A stretch of DNA of 64,000 nt. Origin: Rugamonas sp. A1-17 (GTDB lineage Bacteria; Pseudomonadota; Gammaproteobacteria; Burkholderiales; Burkholderiaceae_D). Below the pieces are notes generated by a model. The model did not search any database, was not told where the DNA came from, and saw nothing but the letters and a program-made list of their open reading frames with translations. Within the stretch, counting starts at the first letter, position 1. Each line of letters starts with the position of its first letter. The DNA lies in assembly GCA_025548565.1 (NCBI GenBank), contig JAJLPB010000002.1, positions 248,001 through 312,000 on the forward strand, read 5' to 3'. Position numbers and translations under genes: made by a program. This document shows positions 8,473 to 17,416 of the stretch, one piece after another.

Positions 8473-10260
8473 ATGAAATTCCTGCATAACCTGGAAACGT
8501 CCAGCAAGCTGCTGGCCTCCTTTGCCGTCCTGCTCGGCCTGACGTTGCTGCTGGGCCTGAGCGATCTGTCGCGCATGGCCCGCATCGACGACGCCTCCTC
8601 CGAATTGTCCGACAAATGGTTGCCGCAGACCATAGCCGTGCTGTCCCTGCGCAACGATTTGCTGGAGTTGCGCAAGCTGGAGCATGTGGTGGTGGGCGAC
8701 AAGGACAGCATCGCCGACGCCGACCGCAAGCTGGGCGCCGCCTACACGGCGCTGCGCGGCCACACAAGCCATCTGGCGCAGGTGCTGGCGGAAACGCCGG
8801 TGAAGCGGCTCGCCGCGGAGATGCTGCGCCTGGCCGCCGACTATGGCGCCGAGCACGAACGCATGATGGCCCTCGCCGCCGAGGGTAAAAGAGACGAGGC
8901 CGCCGCCGCGCTGAAGGGCCGTTCGCAGCAGACGATGGACGCGCTGAACGGCCAGCTCGACAAGCTGCTGGCGGCGCAAAAGGCCGGCAGCCAGCAAGCG
9001 GCGCACGTTGCCGACGGCCTGTACGATGGCGCCCGCATCATCGCGATGAGCACACTGGGCATGGCGGTGTTCGGCGGCGCCTTGCTGGCGCTGTGGCTGG
9101 CCCGGTCGATCTCGGCGCCGCTGCAGCGGGCGATGCTGGTGGCGCAGCGCATCGCCAACGGCGACCTGAGCACACGCATCGGCGGCACCGCCAACAACGA
9201 TACCGGCCGGTTGCTGCAGGCGATGCAGCACATGAACGACAGCCTGCTGGCCATCATCGGCCAGGTGCAGCAAGGCGCGCGCGCCATCGATGGCGCCGCC
9301 CGCGAGATCGCCGAGGGCAACCTGAACCTGTCGACCCGCACCGAGCAGCAGGCCGCCTCGCTGGAGGAGACCGCATCCTCGATGGAGCAGCTGACCGCCA
9401 CCGTCAAGCAAAACGCCGACCACGCGATGCAGGCCAACAGGCTGGCGCTGTCCGCGTCGGCCGTGGCGCGGCGCGGCGGCGCCGACGTCGAGCAGGTGGT
9501 GGGCACGATGGCGTCGATCGACGACAGTTCGAAAAAAATCGCCGAGATCATCGGCGTCATCGACGGCATCGCGTTCCAGACCAATATCCTGGCGCTGAAT
9601 GCCGCCGTGGAGGCGGCCCGCGCCGGCGAGCAGGGACGCGGCTTCGCGGTGGTGGCGTCGGAGGTGCGCAACCTGGCGCAACGCAGCGCGGCGGCAGCCA
9701 GGGAGATCAAGGAACTGATCGCCGATTCGGTCGACAAGGTGGCGCGCGGCACGCAGCTGGCCGACCAGGCGCGCACCACGATGGACGAGGTGGTGGGCAG
9801 CGTCCAGCGCGTGACCGGCCTGATCGGCGAGATCGCCGACGCCAGCGCCGAGCAGACCGCCGGCTTGGAGCAAGTGAACCAGGCCGTGGCTGAAATGGAC
9901 CAGGCCACGCAGCAGAACGCGGCGCTGGTCGAACAGGCCGCCGCCGCGACCGCCGCGATGCAGGACGAGACAGGCAAGCTGAACGAGGCAATCGGCGTGT
10001 TCTCCGTCGCGCGCGGCGAGCCGGCGGCGCCCCCTGCCCTCGCGGCCGGGCTCGCGCCGCAGATCGTCAACGCCGCGCCGGCCTCGACCCGCGCCGCCAA
10101 GCCTGCGCCGGCCACCGGCCGCTCCGCCAAGTCCACAGCGCCGGCTACGCGGCCAGCGCGGACGCCATCGCCCAGCCCGGCACCGCACAAGCCAGCGCCC
10201 ATGCAGCGCACCGCATCAGGCGGACACCGCGGCAAGGAAGTCGAGTGGGAAGAATTTTAG
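8473..10260 (+). CDS. Methyl-accepting chemotaxis protein with C-terminal CheR-docking pentapeptide
   Basis: A 595-residue transmembrane chemoreceptor. The first membrane segment is at about residues 13-32, a four-helix periplasmic sensor follows, and the second membrane segment is at about 187-210. After a HAMP domain comes a long signalling hairpin whose tip contains [20 protein letters not shown]. After a Pro/Ala-rich linker the protein ends in EWEEF, which matches the xWxxF pentapeptide that tethers the methylation enzymes CheR and CheB in Tar/Tsr-type receptors. The start is preceded by GGACCCGTC (weak ribosome binding site). It diverges from the DUF1631 gene. The ligand is unknown. Confidence 0.95.
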   Translation: MKFLHNLETSSKLLASFAVLLGLTLLLGLSDLSRMARIDDASSELSDKWLPQTIAVLSLRNDLLELRKLEHVVVGDKDSIADADRKLGAAYTALRGHTSHLAQVLAETPVKRLAAEMLRLAADYGAEHERMMALAAEGKRDEAAAALKGRSQQTMDALNGQLDKLLAAQKAGSQQAAHVADGLYDGARIIAMSTLGMAVFGGALLALWLARSISAPLQRAMLVAQRIANGDLSTRIGGTANNDTGRLLQAMQHMNDSLLAIIGQVQQGARAIDGAAREIAEGNLNLSTRTEQQAASLEETASSMEQLTATVKQNADHAMQANRLALSASAVARRGGADVEQVVGTMASIDDSSKKIAEIIGVIDGIAFQTNILALNAAVEAARAGEQGRGFAVVASEVRNLAQRSAAAAREIKELIADSVDKVARGTQLADQARTTMDEVVGSVQRVTGLIGEIADASAEQTAGLEQVNQAVAEMDQATQQNAALVEQAAAATAAMQDETGKLNEAIGVFSVARGEPAAPPALAAGLAPQIVNAAPASTRAAKPAPATGRSAKSTAPATRPARTPSPSPAPHKPAPMQRTASGGHRGKEVEWEEF

Positions 10261-10349
10261 GCAGGCGGCAAGGCATGCTCCTACATGCCACCAAGAGAAA
10301 TTCCGATAGCGATCAGTGGATCGAGCCCGCATCATTGCGATACCAAAAA

Positions 10350-10375
10350 CACGCCGGAATGCAAGCGCCGGCGTG
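10350..10375 (-). terminator. GC-rich hairpin followed by T-run on the minus strand
   Basis: CACGCCGG (10350-10357) pairs with CCGGCGTG (10368-10375). On the minus strand the stem is followed by TTTTTGG, so it can act as an intrinsic terminator for transcripts coming leftward from the ClpP-like gene. It lies in the 158-bp gap between the chemoreceptor and the small protein gene; nothing else is recognisable in that gap except a weaker GGCATG/CATGCC stem at about 10273-10290. Confidence 0.4.
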
Positions 10376-10418
10376 GTTCTGGCGAGTACGCTCTTTCACT
10401 TTTACAAAAGGAATTGAC

Positions 10419-10613
10419 ATGAACTCGAATCAAAAAAGCAGCAGCAAGCAGGGCTCGACCTCCGGCAGCAGCAAGCAGTCGGGCGACCAGGGTTCGTCCA
10501 GCGGTTCGCGTGGCAGCGGCACCCAGGGCGGCACCCATGAGCAGCACGTGGAGGCCGGCCGTCAAAGCCACAAGAACGACGCCAACAAGCAGTCCGGCAA
10601 GAAAGACCGTTAA
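10419..10613 (+). CDS. Small hydrophilic Ser/Gly/Gln-rich protein
   Basis: A 64-residue protein with no hydrophobic segment, almost entirely Ser, Gly, Gln, Lys, Asn and His. It is likely intrinsically disordered. ATG at 10419 follows an AAAGGAATTGAC ribosome binding site at good spacing, which supports expression. The C-terminal half (HVEAGRQSHKNDANKQSGKK) faintly resembles the KGG-repeat stress proteins of enterobacteria and soil bacteria, but the diagnostic KGG repeats are missing. Function unknown; a stress or desiccation role would be a guess. Confidence 0.7.
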   Translation: MNSNQKSSSKQGSTSGSSKQSGDQGSSSGSRGSGTQGGTHEQHVEAGRQSHKNDANKQSGKKDR

Positions 10614-10630
10614 GTAGGCCAGCGCGGTCG

Positions 10631-10656
10631 ATGCGGCGCCGCGCAAGGCGCCGCAT
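10631..10656. terminator. Perfect 10-bp GC hairpin between convergent genes
   Basis: ATGCGGCGCC (10631-10640) and GGCGCCGCAT (10647-10656) form a perfect stem with a 6-nt loop. It lies between the stops of the small protein (10613) and the ClpP-like gene (10663). It lacks a T-tract on either strand, so it may serve as a weak bidirectional terminator or mRNA 3' stabiliser. Confidence 0.45.
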
Positions 10657-10662
10657 ACCTCA

Positions 10663-11223
10663 TCAGATGTTCGCCACCCGCTGCCCGCGCGGCGGCACGA
10701 AATCCCTCACCGCATTGATCATCCCCACTTTCAAGCCTTCGGTCGCCGTCAGGTGCAGGTCCGAATACTCGTGCGTGCGCCAGTGCTCGTCCGTCAGCTG
10801 GACATGGTCGCGCAGGATCTGCTCGGTGCGCGCGTCGTCGGCCTGCAAGCCTTCGACGATGATGCGCAGCGCGTCCGGCCGGGCGCCGTGCGGCGCGCTG
10901 GCGTGCGACTTGTGCACCATGAAGCGCGCCGTCTCGCTGGCGTAGCGCTCGGAGCCGGCCAGGAACAGGATCACCGCGATCGAGGCCACGGCGCCGGCGT
11001 TGTAGGTGACGATCTTGATCGGTAGCTTGCTCAGGTAGTTGTACAGGCAGATGCCGTCGCTGACGTAGCCGCCGTTGGACTGGATCAGGATGTGGGCGGT
11101 GGTGATACGGTCTTCCGTCATGTCGGCAACGGCGTCGAAGACACGGCGCACCATGTCGCTATTGACGTCGCCGGACAGGGTGAACCACGCGTGGCCCTCG
11201 TAAGTAGTGGAATCTTGGCTCAT
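10663..11223 (-). CDS. ClpP-like (S14 family) serine protease / ATP-independent ClpP homologue
   Basis: A 186-residue protein with the ClpP/crotonase fold signature. ILIQSNGGYVSDG resembles the ClpP NSPGG strand-turn. GAVASIAVILFLAG carries the candidate nucleophile Ser in the place of ClpP's AASMG. ARFMVHKSHAS holds the candidate catalytic His. The third catalytic residue (Asp) is likely in the C-terminal half but cannot be assigned by eye. There is no clpX or clpA neighbour. True housekeeping ClpP is more conserved (QAASMGA, MIHQP), so this is a divergent paralogue found alone in many environmental proteobacteria. The substrate is unknown. The start at 11223 is chosen from the MSQDS opening. 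Confidence 0.75.
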   Translation of the reverse strand: MSQDSTTYEGHAWFTLSGDVNSDMVRRVFDAVADMTEDRITTAHILIQSNGGYVSDGICLYNYLSKLPIKIVTYNAGAVASIAVILFLAGSERYASETARFMVHKSHASAPHGARPDALRIIVEGLQADDARTEQILRDHVQLTDEHWRTHEYSDLHLTATEGLKVGMINAVRDFVPPRGQRVANI

Positions 11224-11322
11224 GGCTGGGCTCTTGAATAAGTGTGGTCTATTCTAGCAAATAGTTGTTTTTCAGGCTTCATTATGGCATTTCATTCGTG
11301 CGCGCGGAAAACAGGCTTCAGA

Positions 11323-11351
11323 TTGACAACACGATACTTCTGACATATATT
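11323..11351 (+). promoter_or_regulatory. Sigma-70 promoter of the gcv operon
   Basis: TTGACA at 11323-11328 and TATATT at 11346-11351 are separated by exactly 17 bp. Transcription would start at about 11358, immediately before the first glycine aptamer. This is one of the best consensus promoters in the window and drives the riboswitch-gcvTHP transcript. Confidence 0.8.
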
Positions 11352-11360
11352 CCCGAGTCT

Positions 11361-11590
11361 TGATCGGGAGAGGGCAAACCAGCGTTGCCGCCGAAGGGGC
11401 ACTACCCAAAAACTCTCAGGCAAAAGGACCGATCAAGGGACCAGCGCGACCGTATCGACGGGACGCCAACTGGACCAACTCTGGAGAGCGGCCGCGGCGC
11501 AAGCTGGCGGCCCACCGAAGGGGCGCACGGGAATCAGGAGCCACCCTCCTCCCGTAATCTCTCAGGTACCAAGGACAGAGGGGTCTGCGA
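11361..11590 (+). ncRNA. Tandem glycine riboswitch (two aptamers)
   Basis: Two glycine aptamers lie in tandem. Aptamer I spans about 11361-11437: GATCGGGAGAG opens P1/P2, then CCGAAGGGGC, AAACTCTCAGGCAAAAGGACC, and closing GATCA. Aptamer II spans about 11478-11590: CTGGAGAGCGG, CACCGAAGGGGC, ATCTCTCAGGTACC, AAGGACAGAGGGG. The short linker and the CCGAAGGGG and CTCTCAGG elements appearing twice are diagnostic of gcvT-type glycine riboswitches. They activate glycine cleavage expression when glycine is high. The expression platform is not clear: a T6 run at 11610-11615 lacks an obvious GC stem. AGGGGT (11579-11584) could alternatively pair with ACCCCT (11640-11645) near the gcvT ribosome binding site. 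Confidence 0.95.
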
Positions 11591-11667
11591 TCATTGTGGA
11601 ATCAGCTTCTTTTTTGGCGTTTCCTTGTATGTTCTGTTAACCCCTATTCGATTTGGACCGAGGACTT

Positions 11668-12789
11668 ATGACGCTCAAAGCTACCCCACTCAACAATGCC
11701 CACCGCGCCGCCGGCGCCAAGATGGTCGACTTCGGCGGCTGGGACATGCCGGTCAACTACGGCTCCCAGATCGAAGAGCACAACGCCGTGCGCACCGATG
11801 TCGGCATGTTCGACGTGGCGCACATGTGCGTGGTCGACATCAAGGGCGACAATGTGCGCGCCTTCCTGCGCGGCCTGCTGGCCAACAACGTCGACAAGCT
11901 GCAGGTCTCCGGCAAGGCGCTGTACTCGTGCATGTTGAACCCGCAAGGCTTCGTCATCGACGACCTGATCGTCTACTTCATCAACGAGAGCTGGTTCCGC
12001 CTGGTGGTCAACGCCGGCACCGCTGAAAAAGACGTGGCCTGGATGCAGCAGCAGAACACCGCCACCAACGCCGGCCTGACGATCACCCAGCGCAGGGACG
12101 GCGCCAACGCCATGGCGCTGATCGCCGTACAGGGCCCGAACGCCCGCGCCAAGGTATGGCAAGTCATCCCCGAATCGAAGGAAGGCACGGCCGACATGAA
12201 GCCGTTCAACGTCGCCTTCGCGCAAAGCCCAACCTTCGGCGAGGCGATGATCGCCCGCACCGGCTACACCGGCGAAGACGGCTTTGAAATCGGCGTCGCC
12301 GCCGAACAGGCGGAAAACCTGTGGAACGCGCTGGCCGCGGCGGGCGTCAAGCCGGCCGGCCTGGGCGCGCGCGACACGCTGCGCCTGGAAGCCGGCATGA
12401 ACCTGTACGGCCAGGACATGGACGAAACCGTCAACCCGCTGGACGCCGGCCTGGCATGGACCATCGACCTGGTCTCCGAGCGCGACTTCATCGGCAAGGC
12501 GGCCCTGCAGGCGATGGGCCAGAACGCCCAGTTCGTCGGCCTGATCCTGCGCGAAAAAGGCGGCGTGCTGCGCGCCCACCAGAAGGTGATCGTGGCAGGC
12601 ACCGACGCCGTCGGCGAGATCACCAGCGGCACCTTCAGCCCGACCATGCAGCAGGCGATCGCGCTGGCGCGCGTGCCGAACGGCGTGGCCGTCGGCGACA
12701 CCGTGCACGTCGAGATCCGCGACAAGAAACTGGCCGCGTCGGTGGTCAAGCTGCCGTTCGTGCGCAACGGTAAAATCCTCGCTGTTTGA
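11668..12789 (+). CDS. gcvT: Glycine cleavage system aminomethyltransferase (T protein)
   Basis: A 373-residue T protein. It takes the aminomethyl group from the lipoyl arm of GcvH and forms 5,10-methylenetetrahydrofolate plus ammonia. Family landmarks are the opening [38 protein letters not shown], the [11 protein letters not shown] substrate-site motif and [21 protein letters not shown] 11668 is chosen because GAGGACTT precedes it and it matches the family start; an in-frame TTG at 11653 is less likely. It is the first gene of the operon, with a leader that carries the glycine riboswitch. Confidence 0.98.
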   Translation: MTLKATPLNNAHRAAGAKMVDFGGWDMPVNYGSQIEEHNAVRTDVGMFDVAHMCVVDIKGDNVRAFLRGLLANNVDKLQVSGKALYSCMLNPQGFVIDDLIVYFINESWFRLVVNAGTAEKDVAWMQQQNTATNAGLTITQRRDGANAMALIAVQGPNARAKVWQVIPESKEGTADMKPFNVAFAQSPTFGEAMIARTGYTGEDGFEIGVAAEQAENLWNALAAAGVKPAGLGARDTLRLEAGMNLYGQDMDETVNPLDAGLAWTIDLVSERDFIGKAALQAMGQNAQFVGLILREKGGVLRAHQKVIVAGTDAVGEITSGTFSPTMQQAIALARVPNGVAVGDTVHVEIRDKKLAASVVKLPFVRNGKILAV

Positions 12790-12838
12790 ATTAATCGTAC
12801 CAAGTTAGTACCCTGACACCTACCCTCTGGAGCATTAC

Positions 12839-13219
12839 ATGAACATTCCTGCAGACCTGAAGTACACCGAATCCCACGAATGGGTACGCGCTGAAGCTGA
12901 CGGCACCGTCACCGTCGGCATCACCGAGTTCGCGCAGGACGCGCTGGGCGATATCGTCTTCGTCGAACTGCCGAAAGTCGGCGCGACCTACGGCGCCGGC
13001 GACGACGCCGCCGTGGTGGAATCGGTCAAGGCAGCCAGCGACATCTACGCGCCAGTGGCCGGCGAAGTCATCGCCGTCAACGACGACGTGGTCAACGCGC
13101 CAGAGTCGATCAACAGCGACGCCTACGCCGCCTGGCTGTTCAAGATCAAGCCGGCCGACGCCGCGGCGGTCAACGGCCTGCTGGACGCCGCCGCTTACGG
13201 CAAGACCACCGAAGCGTAA
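12839..13219 (+). CDS. gcvH: Glycine cleavage system H protein
   Basis: A 126-residue lipoyl carrier protein that shuttles the aminomethyl group between GcvP and GcvT. The lipoylation site is the Lys in [15 protein letters not shown] (about residue 64), in the normal ESVKA context. The start follows a CTGGAGCATTAC ribosome binding site. It lies 49 bp after gcvT and 90 bp before gcvP, with a repeat hairpin in the second gap. Confidence 0.98.
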   Translation: MNIPADLKYTESHEWVRAEADGTVTVGITEFAQDALGDIVFVELPKVGATYGAGDDAAVVESVKAASDIYAPVAGEVIAVNDDVVNAPESINSDAYAAWLFKIKPADAAAVNGLLDAAAYGKTTEA

Positions 13220-13230
13220 TTCGCCGCCAC

Positions 13231-13264
13231 CGCCGTCATTCCCGCTTTCGCGGGAACGACGGCG
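13231..13264. repeat. REP-like hairpin between gcvH and gcvP
   Basis: CGCCGTC-ATTCCCGC and GCGGGAA-C-GACGGCG form a stem with a TTTC loop. The core ATTCCCGC/GCGGGAA(T) is shared with the two dimeric repeats at 46321-46393 and 61311-61388, so this is a single-unit member of the same dispersed family. Inside an operon it could stabilise the upstream gcvTH message. Confidence 0.65.
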
Positions 13265-13309
13265 GCCGCCTTGCCGTTCCGACCACCTATTCAGCCCCTC
13301 GCCCATATC

Positions 13310-16204
13310 ATGACCCGCACCAGCCTGACCCAACTCGAAGCCCGCGACGCCTTCATCGCCCGCCACATCGGCCCTGACGCCGCAGAACAGGAAGCCATGC
13401 TGTCGGTACTCGGCTACGCCTCGCGCGCAGCCCTGATCGACGCACTGGTCCCCGCCAACATCCGCAACAAGGGCGCCCTGCCGCTGGGCGCGTACGCGCA
13501 GCCGATGCCGGAACAGGAAGCGCTGTCCAAGCTGAAGAAGATCGCCTCCAAGAACAAGGTGCTCAAGTCGCTGATCGGCCAGGGCTACTACAACAGCGTC
13601 ACGCCTGGCGTGGTGCTGCGTAACATCTTCGAAAACCCGGCCTGGTACACCGCCTACACCCCGTACCAGCCGGAGATCTCGCAGGGCCGCCTGGAAGCGA
13701 TCCTGAACTTCCAGCAGACCATCACCGACCTGACCGGCATGGGCATCGCCAACGCGTCGATGCTGGACGAAGGCACGGCCGCCGCTGAAGCGATGACGCT
13801 GATCCAGCGCGTGGGCAAGTCGAAGTCCAACGTGTTCTACGTCGCCGACGACGTGCTGCCGCAAACCCGCGAAGTGGTCGAGACCCGCGCCAAGCCGCTG
13901 GGCATCGAGGTGAAGACCTTCCACCCAGCCGAACTGGCCGCCGTGGGCGATTGCTTCGGCGTGCTGCTGCAGTACCCGGGGGTGAATGGCGCGGTGCGCG
14001 ACTACAAGGCCGACGTGGAAACGGTCAAGGCCAAGGGCGCGATGGTGGTGGTCGCCGCCGACCTGCTGGCGCTGACCATGCTCACGCCTCCGGGCGAATG
14101 GGGCGCGGACGTGGTGGTCGGTAACAGCCAGCGCTTCGGCGTGCCGCTGGGCTTCGGCGGCCCGCACGCGGGCTACCTGTCGACCCGCGACGAATTCAAA
14201 CGCAGCATGTCGGGCCGCCTGGTCGGCGTCACCATCGACGCCCAGGGCAACAAGGCTTACCGCCTGGCGCTGCAAACCCGCGAGCAGCACATCCGCCGCG
14301 AAAAAGCCACCTCGAACATCTGCACGGCGCAGGTACTGCTGGCGGTGATGGCGTCGATGTACGCCGTCTACCACGGCCCGAAAGGCCTGCAGCAGATCGC
14401 CCAGCGCGTGCACCGCTACACCGGCGTGCTGGCCGCTAACCTGAAGACGCTCGGTTACACCGTCACCAACGATACCTTCTTCGACACGCTGACCGTCGCC
14501 GTCAAGAGCGCCGAACAGCTGCACGCGTCGGCCCACTCGCATGGCGTGAACCTGCGCATGATCGATGCCACCCACGTCGGCGTGTCGCTGGACGAGACCA
14601 CCAGCCGCGAAGACATCGCGCTGCTGTGGACCGTGTTCGCGCACCCGGTCGGCGGCCCGGCCCACGGCCCGGACTTCGACACCGTGGAAGCCGCCGTTGC
14701 ACAGGCCTTCCCGGCATCGCTGTCGCGCACCAGCGACTACCTGACCCACCCGGTCTTCAACCGCTACCACTCCGAAACCGAAATGCTGCGCTACCTGCGC
14801 AGCCTGGCGGACAAGGACCTGGCGCTGGACCGCACCATGATCCCGCTGGGTTCATGCACCATGAAGCTGAACGCGACGTCCGAGATGATCCCGGTCACCT
14901 GGCCCGAGTTCTCGAACATCCACCCGTTCGCGCCGGACTCGCAGACGGTCGGCTATCGCGAGATGATCTCGCAGCTGGAAGAGATGCTGTGCGCACTGAC
15001 CGGCTACGCCGCCATCTCGCTGCAGCCTAACGCAGGTTCGCAGGGCGAGTACGCCGGTCTGCTGGTGATCCAGGCCTACCACCAGTCGCGCGGCGAAGGC
15101 CATCGCAACATCTGCCTGATTCCATCGTCGGCGCACGGCACCAACCCGGCATCGGCCAACATGGCCGGCATGCAGGTGGTGGTCACCGCCTGCGACGCCA
15201 GCGGCAACGTCGACCTGGCCGACCTGAAGGCCAAAGCTGAACTGCACTCGAAAAACCTGGCCTGCGTGATGGTGACCTACCCATCGACCCACGGCGTGTT
15301 CGAGGAAGGCATCCAGGAACTGTGCGAGATCGTTCATGGCCACGGCGGCCAGGTCTACATCGACGGCGCCAACATGAACGCGCTGGTCGGCGTGGCGGCT
15401 CCCGGCTCGTTCGGTGGCGACGTCTCGCACCTGAACCTGCACAAGACCTTCTGCATTCCTCACGGTGGTGGCGGCCCAGGCGTCGGTCCTATCGGCGTCG
15501 GCGCGCACCTGGCCAAGTTCCTGCCTAACCAGCGTTCGAACGGCTACATCCGCGACAACGCCGGCATCGGTTCGGTCAGCGCCGCGCCATTCGGTTCGGC
15601 CAGCATCCTGCCGATTTCGTGGATGTACATCGCGATGATGGGCGCGGAAGGCCTGACCGCCGCCACCGAGACCGCGATCCTGAACGCCAACTACATCGCG
15701 CGCCGTCTGTCGCCGCACTTCCCTGTGCTGTACTCCGGCCACGACGGCCTGGTGGCGCACGAGTGCATCATCGACCTGCGTCCGCTGCAGGATGCCACCG
15801 GCATCAGCAACGAAGACGTGGCCAAGCGTCTGATGGACTTCGGCTTCCACGCGCCGACCATGAGCTTCCCGGTACCGGGCACGCTGATGATCGAGCCGAC
15901 CGAAAGCGAATCGAAGGCCGAGATGGACCGCTTCATCGATGCGATGATCGCCATCCGCGGCGAGATCGCCAAGGTCGAAAGCGGCGAGTTCGACAAGCTG
16001 GACAACCCGTTGAAGTTCGCGCCGCACACCGCCGAGGTGCTGACCGCCGACAAGTGGGAGCGCAAGTACAGCCGCGAAGTGGCGGCCTACCCGGTGCCGT
16101 CGCTGCGCAAGCAGAAGTACTGGCCGCCGGTCGGCCGCGCCGACAACGTCTACGGCGACCGCAACCTGTTCTGCGGCTGCGCGCCGATGAGCGACTACGA
16201 GTAA
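13310..16204 (+). CDS. gcvP: Glycine dehydrogenase (decarboxylating), P protein
   Basis: A 964-residue homodimer-type P protein. It is the PLP enzyme that decarboxylates glycine and loads the aminomethyl group on GcvH. The PLP-lysine lies in [16 protein letters not shown] near residue 720. The two homologous halves are each recognisable. ATG 13310 ([15 protein letters not shown]) is the sensible start; there is no good ribosome binding site, so translation may depend on the upstream message. It is the last gene of the operon and is followed by an intrinsic terminator. Confidence 0.98.
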   Translation: MTRTSLTQLEARDAFIARHIGPDAAEQEAMLSVLGYASRAALIDALVPANIRNKGALPLGAYAQPMPEQEALSKLKKIASKNKVLKSLIGQGYYNSVTPGVVLRNIFENPAWYTAYTPYQPEISQGRLEAILNFQQTITDLTGMGIANASMLDEGTAAAEAMTLIQRVGKSKSNVFYVADDVLPQTREVVETRAKPLGIEVKTFHPAELAAVGDCFGVLLQYPGVNGAVRDYKADVETVKAKGAMVVVAADLLALTMLTPPGEWGADVVVGNSQRFGVPLGFGGPHAGYLSTRDEFKRSMSGRLVGVTIDAQGNKAYRLALQTREQHIRREKATSNICTAQVLLAVMASMYAVYHGPKGLQQIAQRVHRYTGVLAANLKTLGYTVTNDTFFDTLTVAVKSAEQLHASAHSHGVNLRMIDATHVGVSLDETTSREDIALLWTVFAHPVGGPAHGPDFDTVEAAVAQAFPASLSRTSDYLTHPVFNRYHSETEMLRYLRSLADKDLALDRTMIPLGSCTMKLNATSEMIPVTWPEFSNIHPFAPDSQTVGYREMISQLEEMLCALTGYAAISLQPNAGSQGEYAGLLVIQAYHQSRGEGHRNICLIPSSAHGTNPASANMAGMQVVVTACDASGNVDLADLKAKAELHSKNLACVMVTYPSTHGVFEEGIQELCEIVHGHGGQVYIDGANMNALVGVAAPGSFGGDVSHLNLHKTFCIPHGGGGPGVGPIGVGAHLAKFLPNQRSNGYIRDNAGIGSVSAAPFGSASILPISWMYIAMMGAEGLTAATETAILNANYIARRLSPHFPVLYSGHDGLVAHECIIDLRPLQDATGISNEDVAKRLMDFGFHAPTMSFPVPGTLMIEPTESESKAEMDRFIDAMIAIRGEIAKVESGEFDKLDNPLKFAPHTAEVLTADKWERKYSREVAAYPVPSLRKQKYWPPVGRADNVYGDRNLFCGCAPMSDYE

Positions 16205-16250
16205 TTGATGGGCAACTGAAGGGACGCGCGGTTCGCCGCGCCAACCGCAC

Positions 16251-16289
16251 AACGCAGGCGAGCCACCCGGCCCGGCCTGCGTTTTTTTA
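16251..16289 (+). terminator. Intrinsic terminator of the gcvTHP operon
   Basis: ACGCAGGC (16252-16259) pairs with GCCTGCGT (16275-16282), followed by a T7 run. It lies about 50 bp after the gcvP stop. Confidence 0.85.
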
Positions 16290-16316
16290 TGCCGGACAGA
16301 TTTCAGTCAAATGTGG

Positions 16317-16345
16317 TTGACTCCTTTTCATATGTCAGCTATTCT
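16317..16345 (+). promoter_or_regulatory. Promoter of the ArsR-type regulator operon, probably giving a leaderless mRNA
   Basis: TTGACT (16317-16322) and TATTCT (16340-16345) with a 17-bp spacer. The expected transcription start, about 7 nt after the -10, falls at 16352, the A of the regulator's ATG. No ribosome binding site precedes that ATG, which agrees with a leaderless transcript. Confidence 0.55.
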
Positions 16346-16351
16346 TTACAC

Positions 16352-16684
16352 ATGAAATCGAAAACGCCTACCCCTGGCGGAGACCAGCTGCTGAGCATGC
16401 TTGCGGCGCTGTCCAACCCGCACCGCCTGCGCATCATCGCGATGCTGCAGTCGGGTGGCCGCAACTATGTGAGCCAGCTGGCGCGCGAGCTGGGCATCAG
16501 CCGGCCCTTGCTGCACCTGCATCTGCAAAAGCTGGAGGATGCCGGCCTGGTCGTCAGCCAGATGGAGCTGTCGCAGGACGGCAAGGCGCTGAACTATTTC
16601 GACGTCAGCAATTTCGACTTCGAACTGACACCGGCCTTGATCGCCGAGGCGGTCAAGTCGTTGTCCACCAACCCTGAACAATAG
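16352..16684 (+). CDS. ArsR-type winged-helix transcriptional regulator
   Basis: A 110-residue DNA-binding protein. The wHTH is clear: LLSMLAALSNPHRLRIIAML, YVSQLARELGISRPLLHLHL (recognition helix), KLEDAGLVVSQ (wing). No Cys-rich metal-binding motif of the ArsR/SmtB type is present, so the signal is probably not a thiol-bound metal. ATG 16352 begins the domain; an upstream in-frame start at 16289 lies within the gcv terminator and is rejected. It is followed after 8 bp and 29 bp by two small membrane protein genes, so it likely controls them and itself. Confidence 0.9.
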   Translation: MKSKTPTPGGDQLLSMLAALSNPHRLRIIAMLQSGGRNYVSQLARELGISRPLLHLHLQKLEDAGLVVSQMELSQDGKALNYFDVSNFDFELTPALIAEAVKSLSTNPEQ

Positions 16685-16692
16685 AGGCAATT

Positions 16693-16950
16693 ATGGCTGA
16701 GCATGTATATCTTTTGACGATAGGCCTTCCGCTGCTGGCCATCGTGGTCATCGCGGCGATGCGGCATTTCTCCGCCATCCAGCAGGCCAAGCTGCGCTTC
16801 TCCCATGAGGAGGCGTATCGCGTGATCGCCGAGAAGGCCGTCGCCGCGCATACCGAGGCGGCCGCCGCGCTCGCGTCCATGGACGCCTCGCTGGCGGACC
16901 TGAAGGCGCGCGTATCGGCCATCGAGAAGATCTTGAAGGAAGTCGAGTAA
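16693..16950 (+). CDS. Small membrane protein with C-terminal coiled coil
   Basis: 85 residues: one N-terminal membrane segment (about residues 6-23, LLTIGLPLLAIVVIAAM), then a soluble helix-rich tail ending in a heptad-like stretch (SLADLKARVSAIEKILKEVE). The architecture recalls PspB (membrane anchor plus coiled coil), but I see no specific PspB match. A GAGGCAATT ribosome binding site precedes ATG 16693. It is the second gene of a tight three-gene operon behind the ArsR-type regulator. Function unknown. Confidence 0.75.
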   Translation: MAEHVYLLTIGLPLLAIVVIAAMRHFSAIQQAKLRFSHEEAYRVIAEKAVAAHTEAAAALASMDASLADLKARVSAIEKILKEVE

Positions 16951-16979
16951 GCCCCCCAACCGCCACCAGGAGCCGCAAA

Positions 16980-17411
16980 ATGAACGAAGTTTCATTAGTA
17001 CGTCTGTATATGCTGAGAGCCGTGTATCTGATTATCGCTGTGGGACTGGGCCTGGTGGTGTGGCCTGGCGTGCTCCATCACGACAAGCCGTGGAGCCTGA
17101 TGGGCGGCGTGGTCAACTGCATGCTGGCGGCGTTCGGCTTGTTGTGCGCGGTGGGCGTGCGCTATCCCCTGCAGATGCTGCCGGTGCTGCTGTGGGAGCT
17201 GACGTGGAAAATCATCTGGACGCTGGTGGTTGTCCTGCCGGCGTGGCGTTCGGGCACGTTGGACGCCGATACCATGGAAATCTTCGCGCAGTGCGTGGTG
17301 GTGGTGATCATCCCTATCGCCATGCCCTGGGGTTACGTCTTCAGGAAGTACCTGCAACAATCAGGCGACCGCTGGTTCCGCACCCAACCAGCCAGCCGCC
17401 GGGGCGCCTGA
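16980..17411 (+). CDS. Four-helix integral membrane protein of unknown function
   Basis: 143 residues with about four hydrophobic segments: residues 10-28, 38-60, 64-90 (including LLWELTWKIIWTLVVVLPAW) and 103-122. A basic tail follows (RKYLQQ...RWFRTQPASRRG). An AGGAGCC ribosome binding site precedes ATG 16980. It is the last gene of the ArsR-type operon and converges on a chemoreceptor gene 5 bp away. I do not recognise the family beyond an uncharacterised membrane protein. Confidence 0.75.
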   Translation: MNEVSLVRLYMLRAVYLIIAVGLGLVVWPGVLHHDKPWSLMGGVVNCMLAAFGLLCAVGVRYPLQMLPVLLWELTWKIIWTLVVVLPAWRSGTLDADTMEIFAQCVVVVIIPIAMPWGYVFRKYLQQSGDRWFRTQPASRRGA

Positions 17412-17416
17412 TCCGC

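Noticed and set aside
8377..10188. Long open frame opposite the first chemoreceptor
   Set aside because: It mirrors a well-supported receptor gene in GC-rich DNA, has a low-complexity Arg/Ala/Gly/His translation and no ribosome binding site. Antisense frames of this kind are expected.
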